Part shown: positions 41,465 to 48,811 of the stretch, in pieces | Numbering within the stretch: position 1 is the first letter of the stretch | Layout of the letters: each line of letters begins with the position of its first letter | IMG/VR virus record: IMGVR_UViG_3300042509_000461 | Coordinates: 1 to 49,447 of that record | Direction: 5' to 3' (one strand) | DNA length: 49,447 nt | DNA from: a virus | Translations under genes and position numbers: made by a program | The notes under the pieces: model-generated | What the model saw: the letters and a program-made list of their open reading frames with translations, nothing else | The model's database searches: none | Told to the model about the DNA's origin: nothing

Positions 41465-42325
41465 CTAGGTATTGCTAGTCAATATATAAAACGTATCGTC
41501 TGCGGTGCGGATACCGACACCATCAATTATAGTATCCATCTCGGTCATCTTGAGTAGGGCAAGTGACGTCTTTATGTGGTCCGACAGTGCATCTAGGTTG
41601 GTTGACTGCGCCGCTCCACCAAAAGGCATGGCGACAATGTCCCGTGGACGCTCAATCAACAGTATGTGGTGTGCACTAGCAATGTCCTTAGCTACACGGT
41701 CACTCTCGGCTAGACTCTGATACGCTTCCTTGGCTCGCATAACCTCGGGCTTATCTTGAACAGCTAAGAACTCCGCCCACCTGTCACCTGATGTCAGGTA
41801 TGCCAGCATCGGTTCATGCAACAGCTCAACATTGCGCGTGTGCGCTCGCCTATCTTTGTAGGTGGCTTGCTGCATGGCAGTGAAAGCCTTCTTGTGCTTC
41901 TCGTTGGCAAGCTCGTCCAACGTGAGCGGGTAGCACTCCTTCAAGACTTCAGCGGCAATGACCTTGAAGTGCTTACTCTTCTTGCGCATGCCTACCAGAC
42001 GCTTTGCGTTTATGCGGTGGCTACTAGCTGCGTATACAGTTGTGCCCCCGTGGTAGTCTTTCTCTATGTTGCCAATCTTCTCACCGTTATCATATATGTC
42101 GAAGTTGTCATGCAGCACATGGTTGACCTCATCACCAATCCCCCTAGTGCCAAAGCCCCTACCATGAAACTCCCAGTGTGGACGCTTGTGCTGAATGGCC
42201 TCGATTAGCGGGACCATGAACGGATGCACTATGGAGTCCTTCGCACGTTCTGTGGCGGCGTTATCTACACCCGCAACGGTGTAGTAGGTGTTGTGCAGGT
42301 TTAGTTTGTATATGGTTTTAGTCAT
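41465..42325 (-). CDS. Unknown protein in MoxR-VWA group
   Basis: 286 residues, starting at ATG 42325 with AAGGAG seven bases upstream; an in-frame ATG at 42346 would overlap the upstream gene. Text: MTKTIYKLNLHNTYYTVAGV, then GIGDEVNHVLHDNFDIYDNG, AASSHRINAKRLVGMRKKSK, DRRAHTRNVELLHEPMLAYL, and ending DGVGIRTADDTFYILTSNT. Mixed alpha/beta, no recognised domain. Sequence features and place make it the fifth gene of the MoxR-VWA set. Its function is unknown. Confidence 0.7.
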   Translation of the reverse strand: MTKTIYKLNLHNTYYTVAGVDNAATERAKDSIVHPFMVPLIEAIQHKRPHWEFHGRGFGTRGIGDEVNHVLHDNFDIYDNGEKIGNIEKDYHGGTTVYAASSHRINAKRLVGMRKKSKHFKVIAAEVLKECYPLTLDELANEKHKKAFTAMQQATYKDRRAHTRNVELLHEPMLAYLTSGDRWAEFLAVQDKPEVMRAKEAYQSLAESDRVAKDIASAHHILLIERPRDIVAMPFGGAAQSTNLDALSDHIKTSLALLKMTEMDTIIDGVGIRTADDTFYILTSNT

Positions 42326-42339
42326 CGTCTTGCTCCTTC

Positions 42340-43191
42340 TTACCAATCAAATTGTCCTAGTACCGAGTCCACATGCGCCTTGAGGTCACTGCGTGTTATC
42401 TCGTCCTTACGAATGTCCTCGACGTCTACACCGCTGATAGCCTTCTCCAGTGCTAGCCTAGCTGTCTCAAGCGTCGGGTCCTTAGTGATGTTTAGATGTG
42501 ACAGGAGTTGGCACATCTCTTGTGCGTTGGTTACGAACGTAGACCGGAACTGCTTGGTCTCTTCGCCTTGTGGCTCGGTCAGCTTCTCGCTCATGGTCAG
42601 CAGTGTCGTATGTAGTTTATCCCATGTAGTTTTCATAGCATCGCCCACACGGTCGGTGTATGCTGTCTCGTACTGGTTGCGTAGGTGAGCTAGCTCGTCG
42701 TTGTTGATGTCAAGACGGAAGTCACCCACCTCTGGCACAGGGCTGAACACCATGCGGAACCCGAACTTAGACGCCACTTCCTCTGCGCTTGGGTAGTTGG
42801 CACCATCGAACAGGTCACCAAGGCAGGTCTGTGCGGTCACTATTAGGTCGGGGTACTCTGCTACGAACTTAGACACCTTAGAGTTGAAGTATGCTGCACG
42901 TGCGTCCGCCTCTCGCTTATACTCTAGGAACATAGACGTAGGCAGCAGCCTCACACCCTTGTCGGACCAAGGCAGTGTGCGTCCGTTGTGCCACGTGCGA
43001 CAGAGCGCAGCGTAGTCAGCTATGTCCTTACGCAAGCTAGTGCCAGCCATAAGGTTCTTTCGAAACTTACCAGCGTCAGCCACAGCATGTGCGTCTAGTG
43101 TTACCTTGTCAGTTGTCTTGCGGTCTACGATAGCTGCTGTCCATACAGAGATGTTCATCTCCACCAGCATTGCTGAACTTGATATACTCAT
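42340..43191 (-). CDS. DUF3150-like protein
   Basis: 283 residues from ATG 43191 (AAGGAGCAAGCAC leader); upstream ATG 43266 is rejected because it overlaps the VWA gene. N-terminus MLVEMNISVWTAAIVDRKTT, then KFRKNLMAGTSLRKDIADYA, TWHNGRTLPWSDKGVRLLPT. The helical rest ends in a coiled segment (LETARLALEKAISGVDVEDI). Proteins of this style (DUF3150, from memory) are found beside CobS/MoxR-like ATPases and VWA proteins, exactly as here. Probably an adaptor or substrate-binding partner of the ATPase. Family label moderate. Confidence 0.65.
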   Translation of the reverse strand: MSISSSAMLVEMNISVWTAAIVDRKTTDKVTLDAHAVADAGKFRKNLMAGTSLRKDIADYAALCRTWHNGRTLPWSDKGVRLLPTSMFLEYKREADARAAYFNSKVSKFVAEYPDLIVTAQTCLGDLFDGANYPSAEEVASKFGFRMVFSPVPEVGDFRLDINNDELAHLRNQYETAYTDRVGDAMKTTWDKLHTTLLTMSEKLTEPQGEETKQFRSTFVTNAQEMCQLLSHLNITKDPTLETARLALEKAISGVDVEDIRKDEITRSDLKAHVDSVLGQFDW

Positions 43192-43202
43192 GTGCTTGCT
43201 CC

Positions 43203-44390
43203 TTAGTTGATATGTATTGTCTTGCCTGTTGATGCGACCATCTTGCCACCGCCTGTGATTACCCACAGTATCGGTGCGCCATTCCAGTCCGAACCCCAGT
43301 TAGGCACGAACCCGTCTGTGAACATGATGATGCAGTCGGCCTTGATATCCTGCTCCTTGAGGTATTGCTCCATAGCGCCGGGGTTCGTACCACCCCCACC
43401 TACTGGCTTAGTGGAGTTACGGAATGACCCGCGTGTCGAGTCATCATACACTTCATGCCCTGCCATGGTGTGGTCCCAGTAGATGATGTGTAGCTTGTCA
43501 GGCGTAACCACAGATAAGATAGCGTCAGTCTCCGACAGGTTCCGTGTGTGGTCCTCGTTTGTGATGGACCCAGACGTATCACAGCCAATCACGATGTTTT
43601 TCACGCGCTCACCGACGAGGCTGGGCATGATAGTATCTGATGATAGAAACCTACGGTTTGGTTTGCGCCACGATGAGTAGTCACGGCCAGCACAGGTAGT
43701 GTTGACGAACTCCTGTAACAGCGTACGCCAGTCTACCTTGGGCTCGAGGATGTCCGACAACTCACGCGACATACCACCAGCACCTTTGCCGTGCATCTTC
43801 TGTGCAGCAATCATACCCTGACGGATAGCTTGGTCTACTTGCTTAGACAGCTCTTCCTTCTCTTCCTTGGTCAGTTCGCTAGCACCTTCCCAGTCATGCT
43901 CGTCGAAGCCACCGCTGCCGCCACCGTCACCGCCTTCTTGCTTCTCCTTCTTGAGAATGTCGAACACCTGCTTGGTATTCATACCTGCGAACCTGCGGTC
44001 TATAAGACCTGCTGGCTTACCATCCTTCTGCGGCATAGCTACCACCGTGCCACTCGGGTCACGGGTGATAATCTCTAGGTTGATGACGTAGTCACAGGCC
44101 ATGTTAGTTAGCTGTGCGTCCTCCTGCCATAGCTTCTGCCATGTAGTTAGGTGGCGATACATCTTGTGGAATGACTCATGCACCACGACGAAAGCTACCT
44201 CTGGTATGGATAGCGCGTCGATGAAGGCGCGTCCGTATATCTCGTCACGCCCGTTAGTAGCTGCGGTTGGTGTGGTCTCACACACCTCCTTCGTGCCCAT
44301 CATGAAGATGCCGGACATGTCTGCGAACAACGGGTTACGCATGAGGTCGATTACCACACGTGTTAGTTTACGCTCGGCTGTTAGTGCCAT
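43203..44390 (-). CDS. VWA protein with HExxH metallopeptidase-like domain
   Basis: 395 residues, DUF2201-like. The N-terminal part has a zinc motif HESFH (H71, E72, H75) in AFVVVHESFHKMYRHL and the helix DAQLTNMACDYVINLEI. A Gly/Glu/Lys linker follows (150-205). The C-terminal VWA-like domain has the metal-ion site DTSGS (271-275), GGGGTNPGAM with T335, and IIMFTDGF with D359. All five key positions are intact. Such proteins work with MoxR AAA+ ATPases, which here are one gene upstream. Protease or chaperone activity on an unknown target is inferred. Confidence 0.85.
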   Translation of the reverse strand: MALTAERKLTRVVIDLMRNPLFADMSGIFMMGTKEVCETTPTAATNGRDEIYGRAFIDALSIPEVAFVVVHESFHKMYRHLTTWQKLWQEDAQLTNMACDYVINLEIITRDPSGTVVAMPQKDGKPAGLIDRRFAGMNTKQVFDILKKEKQEGGDGGGSGGFDEHDWEGASELTKEEKEELSKQVDQAIRQGMIAAQKMHGKGAGGMSRELSDILEPKVDWRTLLQEFVNTTCAGRDYSSWRKPNRRFLSSDTIMPSLVGERVKNIVIGCDTSGSITNEDHTRNLSETDAILSVVTPDKLHIIYWDHTMAGHEVYDDSTRGSFRNSTKPVGGGGTNPGAMEQYLKEQDIKADCIIMFTDGFVPNWGSDWNGAPILWVITGGGKMVASTGKTIHIN

Positions 44391-44550
44391 TAGCTTGCTC
44401 CTTTAGTCTGTTAGTTGCGTATACGTATGCGCTTAGCTCGTCGGGGTGGTCGAAGAATGAAACGTGCATGACTTTGCGATTGGATAGATTAACCTGCCAT
44501 ATCGACCAAATCTCACTACGCTTCACATCCACCACGTGAAGCCCATCCAC
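44368..44550 (-). CDS. 60-residue protein between MoxR and VWA genes
   Basis: GTG start overlapping the TAG of the ATPase gene by one base; the end overlaps the VWA start by 23 bases. Text: MDGLHVVDVKRSEIWSIWQV, NLSNRKVMHVSFFDHPDELS, AYVYATNRLKEQ. Mixed, Trp and aromatic rich, looks like a small beta domain with a final helix. Function unknown. The overlaps make it part of the MoxR-VWA operon. Confidence 0.6.
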   Translation of the reverse strand: MDGLHVVDVKRSEIWSIWQVNLSNRKVMHVSFFDHPDELSAYVYATNRLKEQANGTNSRA

Positions 44551-45623
44551 TAGAGGATGTCCACGTTAGCCAATGCCCAGTCGCGGAACTTAGTAGACGT
44601 AAAGCCAATCTGCTTCTTGTCTGGGTTCTTACACAGGTTGACTGCGAACACAGCTTGCCACTCTGGTGCCATGCGCTCGACATACTCCATGAACGGCGTG
44701 ATTGTATTGCGGTCAATCTTGGCAATCGCACCGAACACCATGACTGCGCATGCGCCGGGACTCTCGGGCAGCTTGGCCTTGGCTGGGTCCTTAGTGATGT
44801 CGTCCCACGTAGGTAGCTGGTCTTGATACTCTACGAAGGCATGCATGTCCCGCGCAGCGGACTCACCGATTGTACCCACCATGGCTGCGAGTAGCGCGTT
44901 GGCTGTCAGCTTCTCACGCTGCTTGAGTACGTCGTTAGACGCAAGCTGCAACGACCGACCTGATACGAAGCTACCCTGCTGCCGCTTGGGGTTGAAGATA
45001 TACGGATTACTCTCTTGGTCACCGTCCATGTATGATGCCATGGCATGCGGGAACTGATTAACCCAAGCCATGACAACGGGGTCGATGTCGTTAGTAACTG
45101 CCCATGCCAACCACTCGTCTGCGTCTGGCTTGCGCACCGTAACCGTAGTTACGCGGTTGCGTGTATGTGGCTTGACTGTATCGCCAAGACCTTCGCCTGC
45201 CATGTTGCCAGTCATAAGCACGATGGAACCATCGCGCAGCACGTTGTTACCTAGCCGTGGCTTGCGCGACTCCAGCAGAGGGTGAAGCATATTCTGCACA
45301 GGCTGCGGTGCCTTGGTGAACTCGTCTAGCATGATAACCACAGGCTTGCCGGACTGTATCTGGAAGATAGCGTTAGCGAAGTACTCGGTTATCTGCTTGT
45401 CACGGTTGATACTCGGCATGGCGATGTCGCCAAGGTCGGCTTGTGCGCAGTCAAAGTATGCGTAGGCGTATGCGTCACCGAAGTGCCGCTCCAGTGCGCC
45501 CATGATGGATGACTTGCCAATCCCAGGCTCACCTTGAAGGAAGAACCGATTGTTAGGGCAGTTGATGATAAGGCTTGCAGCTTCTGCAAGTGACACAGTT
45601 GTGCCGAAGTTTAATGCACTCAT
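44550..45623 (-). CDS. MoxR/CobS-type AAA+ ATPase
   Basis: 357 residues. Walker A GEPGIGKSS (31-39), Walker B VVIMLDEFTKA (D100, E101), sensor 1 VLMTGN (N140), and an Arg-rich segment after it (RNRVTTVTVRKPDADEWL). C-terminal part has FVSGRSLQLASNDVL and WDDITKDPAKAKLPESPGAC. MoxR ATPases pair with VWA proteins to remodel or insert metals into target proteins; the partner here is the VWA-HExxH gene. Ribosome site AAGGAGCA, with a dyad (45643-45658) just before it. Confidence 0.88.
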   Translation of the reverse strand: MSALNFGTTVSLAEAASLIINCPNNRFFLQGEPGIGKSSIMGALERHFGDAYAYAYFDCAQADLGDIAMPSINRDKQITEYFANAIFQIQSGKPVVIMLDEFTKAPQPVQNMLHPLLESRKPRLGNNVLRDGSIVLMTGNMAGEGLGDTVKPHTRNRVTTVTVRKPDADEWLAWAVTNDIDPVVMAWVNQFPHAMASYMDGDQESNPYIFNPKRQQGSFVSGRSLQLASNDVLKQREKLTANALLAAMVGTIGESAARDMHAFVEYQDQLPTWDDITKDPAKAKLPESPGACAVMVFGAIAKIDRNTITPFMEYVERMAPEWQAVFAVNLCKNPDKKQIGFTSTKFRDWALANVDIL

Positions 45624-45642
45624 GATATGCTCCTTGTTATTG

Positions 45643-45658
45643 CTTAACTACAGTTAAG
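45643..45658 (-). promoter_or_regulatory. Operator-like dyad CTTAACT-N2-AGTTAAG
   Basis: Perfect 7+7 inverted arms with two centre bases, about 20 bases upstream of the MoxR gene start. Two further copies stand at 48105 and 48745, each just before a leftward start codon. A stem with a two-base loop is not a good RNA hairpin, so a protein-binding DNA site is more likely. Confidence 0.55.
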
Positions 45659-45745
45659 ACTTTGCTTGGTTGTTGTGGTTGTCGTCCGCTTGTGCGGCTC
45701 TTTATTGTCCTATGGTTATACCACAGGTATTTGCTTAGACCAAAC

Positions 45746-46663
45746 TCACCTGAAGTATCGGCCATAGCGGTCGTGTACGCACTTACCTGCTTCCACCCGT
45801 TCTTTGGTAAACAACTCGTCACGGTAGTGTTTATGCATAGTGTGCGTCAATTCTAGTCTGGCCTCGTTCAACAGCATGCGCCAGCGACCAGCGGTTAGCC
45901 ATGCCATAGCTTTGTACCAGCTCTCGGTATCACCGCTCTCTACTAAGCTAATCAACTGTGGCGGACCCTCGGGTGACCAGCTCAAGCCACCATGTGCTGG
46001 CAGACCCATCTCCCTACGCTCTTCGGGGGGAATAGACGGTAACCGTGGGTTATCTCTGCTCTCCTTGTCCCACGGACTATACTGCTTATCGTCCGCGCTT
46101 AGTTTAGCCATGACCTCGACATACTGCATGAACGGTTTGTATTGCTTGGTTAGCTTGGCCTTCTCTTGCTTGTTCATGATGTGCTTATACGTAGGTGTCG
46201 GGTTGAGGTAGATGGGTGTATCGTGTTCGCGCAGTATGAACACTGCTTTGCGTGGGTTATTGTATCGTAGCTGTAGCGGATACTGCCCGATAACTTCTTC
46301 ACCATCGACATGCGATACCGCATGCACCCAGTCCTCGTTATACTTACGCTGGATGTTAAGCACTGCTATGCGCTGTATACGCTCACGACACGCCGCACTT
46401 AAGTTCTGCTCAATAGTCACGCGCCCGTCAGGGTGGTAGGCCAGCAGTGCTTTGTTCTGGTCCTTCTGCCACGTGTTACCTATGCACACCGCTTTGTCCG
46501 TGTCGCGTATGTAGATAGCCAACCACTTCTGGTCGCGCCTACCCGCTGGCTTGGTTCCGTCCTTGTCACCTCTGATTGGTTCGACCTTGTTGAAGTGTGC
46601 GAGTGCAGCTGTGTAGCTGCGTAGTACGGGTAGTGCCCCGTATGTGTTCCAATTCAATGCCAT
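45746..46663 (-). CDS. Unknown early protein upstream of MoxR
   Basis: 305 residues, AAGGAGAAGTGAG leader. Text includes ALNWNTYGALPVLRSYTAAL, RDQKWLAIYIRDTDKAVCIG, YHPDGRVTIEQNLSAACRER, NPRKAVFILREHDTPIYLNP and LPAHGGLSWSPEGPPQLISL. The first half looks like a beta-rich domain repeating a strand-turn-strand pattern (W-L-A-I-x-x-R-D; V-T-I-x-Q); the rest is helical. No known family recognised. It ends 123 bases upstream of the MoxR start, separated by the dyad. Confidence 0.7.
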   Translation of the reverse strand: MALNWNTYGALPVLRSYTAALAHFNKVEPIRGDKDGTKPAGRRDQKWLAIYIRDTDKAVCIGNTWQKDQNKALLAYHPDGRVTIEQNLSAACRERIQRIAVLNIQRKYNEDWVHAVSHVDGEEVIGQYPLQLRYNNPRKAVFILREHDTPIYLNPTPTYKHIMNKQEKAKLTKQYKPFMQYVEVMAKLSADDKQYSPWDKESRDNPRLPSIPPEERREMGLPAHGGLSWSPEGPPQLISLVESGDTESWYKAMAWLTAGRWRMLLNEARLELTHTMHKHYRDELFTKERVEAGKCVHDRYGRYFR

Positions 46664-46664
46664 C

Positions 46665-46943
46665 TCACTTCTCCTTGTATGCTTGAGCGTTCAGCTCGTT
46701 GCGTAGGTAGAACTCGCGGTAACCGCTCTGTCCACGGCGTAAGCCAAAGTCTGTTATCATCTTGCTAAGCTGCGGTTCGAGTGCGCGTAGTTGGTTACGT
46801 ATTTCGATAACGTCAGTTAGGAGCTTGATAGTAGCTATATCCGCTGCGTCATCTTCACGCCCGGGCAGCACTGTGCCTATGCCTACGCTGTTAGTGGAGT
46901 TTGTGTTTGTTGGTGTTATGTGGCGTATTGCTATTTGTGTCAT
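46665..46943 (-). CDS. Small helical early protein
   Basis: 92 residues from ATG 46943 (AAAGAGAAACC leader). An Asn/Thr-rich N-terminus (MTQIAIRHITPTNTNSTNSV) and a helix pair (DAADIATIKLLTDVIEIRNQ, LRALEPQLSKMITDFGLRR) with a tail GYREFYLRNELNAQAYKEK. It overlaps the preceding gene by 53 bases in another frame. Function unknown. Confidence 0.65.
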   Translation of the reverse strand: MTQIAIRHITPTNTNSTNSVGIGTVLPGREDDAADIATIKLLTDVIEIRNQLRALEPQLSKMITDFGLRRGQSGYREFYLRNELNAQAYKEK

Positions 46944-47136
46944 TGGTTTCTCTTTCGTTATTATAGTCGTAGTCATGCTCTTGCTCGAGCCGCATGGCGT
47001 CACGTAGTGCTTCTTCGAAGCTGTCCCTATATTTAGCCAGCACAGCCACCTCACATAGACGCATGAATAACTCGCCGTGCAGCCTGTTTGCTATCTGGAC
47101 TAGCTTGAACGCAAGCCAACGTCTGACGGACTCCAT
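46891..47136 (-). CDS. Small amphipathic early protein
   Basis: 81 residues, ATG 47136 overlapping the previous TGA (TGATG). The N-terminus MESVRRWLAFKLVQIANRLH is an amphipathic helix of a type common in small phage proteins; then MRLCEVAVLAKYRDSFEEAL. The last 25 residues are Asn/Thr/His low complexity and lie in the part overlapping the next gene. Function unknown; maybe membrane-associated. Confidence 0.65.
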   Translation of the reverse strand: MESVRRWLAFKLVQIANRLHGELFMRLCEVAVLAKYRDSFEEALRDAMRLEQEHDYDYNNERETNDTNSNTPHNTNKHKLH

Positions 47137-47315
47137 CACTCGTCCCCTTTGGTCTTGGACTCGGCGTCGATGGCCTTTGCAAACACCCGTATCGCTGCCA
47201 GCTTGCGCTCGACGTCGTAGATATAGTTGAGTGCTTTCTTAAGCAGGCTCTTGTCGTGCTCGTCTACCATGTCGTCGCGCATCTCGCGCAGTGCTTGTTT
47301 CTCTTCGAATGTCAT
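47136..47315 (-). CDS. 59-residue helical early protein
   Basis: Reads MTFEEKQALREMRDDMVDEH, DKSLLKKALNYIYDVERKLA, AIRVFAKAIDAESKTKGDE. Entirely helical, charged, with heptads in LKKALNYIYDVERKLAAI. ATGA overlap with the gene before and TGATG with the gene after, which strongly supports translation. Likely a small coiled-coil interaction protein; no family recognised. Confidence 0.7.
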   Translation of the reverse strand: MTFEEKQALREMRDDMVDEHDKSLLKKALNYIYDVERKLAAIRVFAKAIDAESKTKGDE

Positions 47316-47770
47316 GTTGTTACTTTCTTGGTTGGTAGTGTGAATGTTATGTCTAGTGCACGGTTTACCGTCGTTACGCAGTCTGCGTTGGTGCTCATGT
47401 TTATATCTATGTCTTGATACTCCTCTCCTATACGCACGTACTCATATGCTATCTCGAACGGTGTGACGTTCGGGTCTTGGCTGACGCCATCCTTAACTGT
47501 GGTTACGGGCTCGGCATCTAGCAGTGCATCAATCTCAGCGAACGCCTTGTCCACTTCTCTCGGATGCTCGTAGGCTTCGTACCACTTGACGTCCTCGTAT
47601 GAGACGACGATTGCTCGGTTCTCCTCTTCGTAGTCGATGGTGGCGCACCATTCGCCCTTCGCTTCAGTATGCGGATAGTTTGCATCAAACCACAGCTTGA
47701 GCAGCGGATACGCCGTGTCGCTGTCACTAGGCACGTAGATAACTACAGTTACTTCTGAACGATAACCCAT
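47312..47770 (-). CDS. Conserved MGYRSEV-type phage protein
   Basis: 152 residues, GGGGGAGTGAG leader. It starts MGYRSEVTVVIYVPSDSDTA, a beginning shared by many phage and plasmid proteins of unknown role, then ATIDYEEENRAIVVSYEDVK, WYEAYEHPREVDKAFAEID, TPFEIAYEYVRIGEEYQDID. Acidic, alternating beta and helix, ferredoxin-like composition. Perhaps a host-takeover or inhibitor protein; unproven. Confidence 0.7.
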   Translation of the reverse strand: MGYRSEVTVVIYVPSDSDTAYPLLKLWFDANYPHTEAKGEWCATIDYEEENRAIVVSYEDVKWYEAYEHPREVDKAFAEIDALLDAEPVTTVKDGVSQDPNVTPFEIAYEYVRIGEEYQDIDINMSTNADCVTTVNRALDITFTLPTKKVTT

Positions 47771-47771
47771 C

Positions 47772-47867
47772 TCACTCCCCCTTCAATGTTGCGTGGATAG
47801 CCCAGACTGCGAAGATGCCTGCGCTTATAAAGAATATCTCGGCTGCTACGTGTAGTAGGGTGTTCAT
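47772..47867 (-). CDS. 31-residue membrane micro-protein
   Basis: AAGGAGCAAGACCA leader, ATGA overlap with the preceding stop. Sequence in parts: MNTLLHVAAEIFFISAGIFA, VWAIHATLKGE. Residues 8-25 form one membrane span. It ends one base before the next gene's GAG-ATG region. The ideal ribosome site and perfect packing between neighbours argue for a real gene despite its size. Confidence 0.6.
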   Translation of the reverse strand: MNTLLHVAAEIFFISAGIFAVWAIHATLKGE

Positions 47868-48094
47868 TGGTCTTGCTCCTTATCATTCCATTCTTCGCAG
47901 CTGCTGCACTGCCATTGCTTTGGCATAGCTGCCATTGGGTCACAGCCTTCACCGCAGTAGCTGCATGGTGCGTAGCTACAGTCGTATTCTATAAAGGCGG
48001 GGCTTAGTGGTATGTCGTAGAACTGATACCCTTCGGCTTCCAGCTGCGCACGTAGTGCGGTGCCCTTGGCGAATAGTGCTGACTTGCTATACAT
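47864..48094 (-). CDS. Small zinc-ribbon protein
   Basis: 76 residues, AAGGAGCAAGCAG leader. The second half has CSYAPCSYCGEGC and WQCSSCEEW, five to six cysteines in CxxC pairs, so one zinc ribbon is likely. The first half is ALFAKGTALRAQLEAEGYQF and YDIPLSPAFIEYD. Small zinc-ribbon proteins are frequent in phage early regions. Role unknown, possibly nucleic-acid or RNA polymerase binding. Confidence 0.7.
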   Translation of the reverse strand: MYSKSALFAKGTALRAQLEAEGYQFYDIPLSPAFIEYDCSYAPCSYCGEGCDPMAAMPKQWQCSSCEEWNDKEQDQ

Positions 48095-48320
48095 CTGCTT
48101 GCTCCTTAACTGTGGTTAAGCTTGGGAACTTGTAGCCAAAGTCCTTGATTAATATGTCGCGTACATTTTCGCGGTCCACGCTGTCACCTTCGAACTCTAT
48201 GTTTGTCCGGTGCTTGTGTATCTTAGTAGCTGACTTAACGTCGGTTAGCGTTACGCCCATCGGATACAGACCGCCCTTGCCATAGAAGCTAAGCACGTAG
48301 GTATAGAACTCATCCATCAT
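48087..48320 (-). CDS. Small early protein
   Basis: 77 residues from ATG 48320 (GAAGGAGCAAGACCA leader; a second ATG follows at 48317). Text: MMDEFYTYVLSFYGKGGLYP, MGVTLTDVKSATKIHKHRTN, IEFEGDSVDRENVRDILIKD, ending FPSLTTVKEQADV. A longer in-frame start at 48428 would lie in the upstream gene. Mixed alpha/beta, unknown function. It overlaps the next gene by eight bases and contains the dyad of 48105. Confidence 0.65.
   Translation of the reverse strand: MMDEFYTYVLSFYGKGGLYPMGVTLTDVKSATKIHKHRTNIEFEGDSVDRENVRDILIKDFGYKFPSLTTVKEQADV
48105..48120 (-). promoter_or_regulatory. Operator-like dyad, second copy
   Basis: CTTAACT (48105-48111), two bases, GGTTAAG (48114-48120): one mismatch against the 45643 copy. 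On the leftward strand it ends in the AAG that starts the Shine-Dalgarno block of the zinc-ribbon gene, so a bound protein would sit on the ribosome-site DNA. Confidence 0.5.
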
Positions 48321-48544
48321 TGGTCTTGCTCCTTCAGTTTCTCGTATATCTGCGCCATGCTCATGCCTTTGAGTTCTTCTGGCACTTCGACGTATTCGTC
48401 GATGGTTTCGTTGTTTTGACGCGCCCATTCTAAGATAGCTGCTAGCTTCTCCTCTGGTGTACGCTTGGCGTAGTTAGCCCATGCGTAGTGCTGCTTGCGT
48501 GACGCCATGAACGCATCAAACTTTTTCTTCCAATCACTCATCAT
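48317..48544 (-). CDS. Small helical early protein
   Basis: 75 residues (ATG 48544, or 48541 seven bases after GAGGA). Text: MSDWKKKFDAFMASRKQHYA, WANYAKRTPEEKLAAILEWA, RQNNETIDEYVEVPEELKGM, ending MAQIYEKLKEQDQ. Charged, all helical. ATGA overlap with both neighbours. Function unknown. Confidence 0.65.
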   Translation of the reverse strand: MMSDWKKKFDAFMASRKQHYAWANYAKRTPEEKLAAILEWARQNNETIDEYVEVPEELKGMSMAQIYEKLKEQDQ

Positions 48545-48741
48545 GATGTCCTCTTCGGGTTGAGTTGAGCGAGCTCGGTTACGTTAGTAATCAGCATGTA
48601 GTTGCTCTTGTTGATTGGGGCGCTGCAGTATGTGACTGCGTGGGCTTGCTTGTCGCCGCATGCTAAGCATGTATGGTAGCCCAGTCGGAACCGTTCGACA
48701 GAGAACGGCGTGTAGCAGTCTTTGCATAAGACCTGTGTCAT
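48541..48741 (-). CDS. First leftward gene: small zinc-finger protein
   Basis: 66 residues from ATG 48741, with GGAG eight bases upstream inside the dyad at 48745. It has MTQVLCKDCYTPFSVERFRL, GYHTCLACGDKQAHAVTYCS: two CxxC pairs forming a probable zinc finger, then APINKSNYMLITNVTELAQL. An in-frame ATG at 48786 would give 81 residues but no ribosome site is visible there. It is the gene nearest the leftward promoter at 48812, so it is likely transcribed first. Confidence 0.65.
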   Translation of the reverse strand: MTQVLCKDCYTPFSVERFRLGYHTCLACGDKQAHAVTYCSAPINKSNYMLITNVTELAQLNPKRTS

Positions 48742-48744
48742 TTC

Positions 48745-48760
48745 CTTAACTCCAGTTAAG
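48745..48760 (-). promoter_or_regulatory. Operator-like dyad, third copy, in early leader
   Basis: CTTAACT, two bases, AGTTAAG: perfect arms. It lies about 45-60 bases downstream of the predicted start of the leftward transcript and covers the GGAG of the first gene. A repressor bound here could control the whole leftward operon. Confidence 0.55.
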
Positions 48761-48811
48761 CGTTTTGTGTGCGCTTGGTTTTTCATTGTATCGACGTTCT
48801 GCCGATTATTT

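Noticed and set aside
45637-45822. 61-codon minus-strand frame across the gap upstream of MoxR
   Set aside because: It starts inside the 305-residue gene, has no ribosome site, and its end lies in the dyad region; the gap is better read as control DNA.
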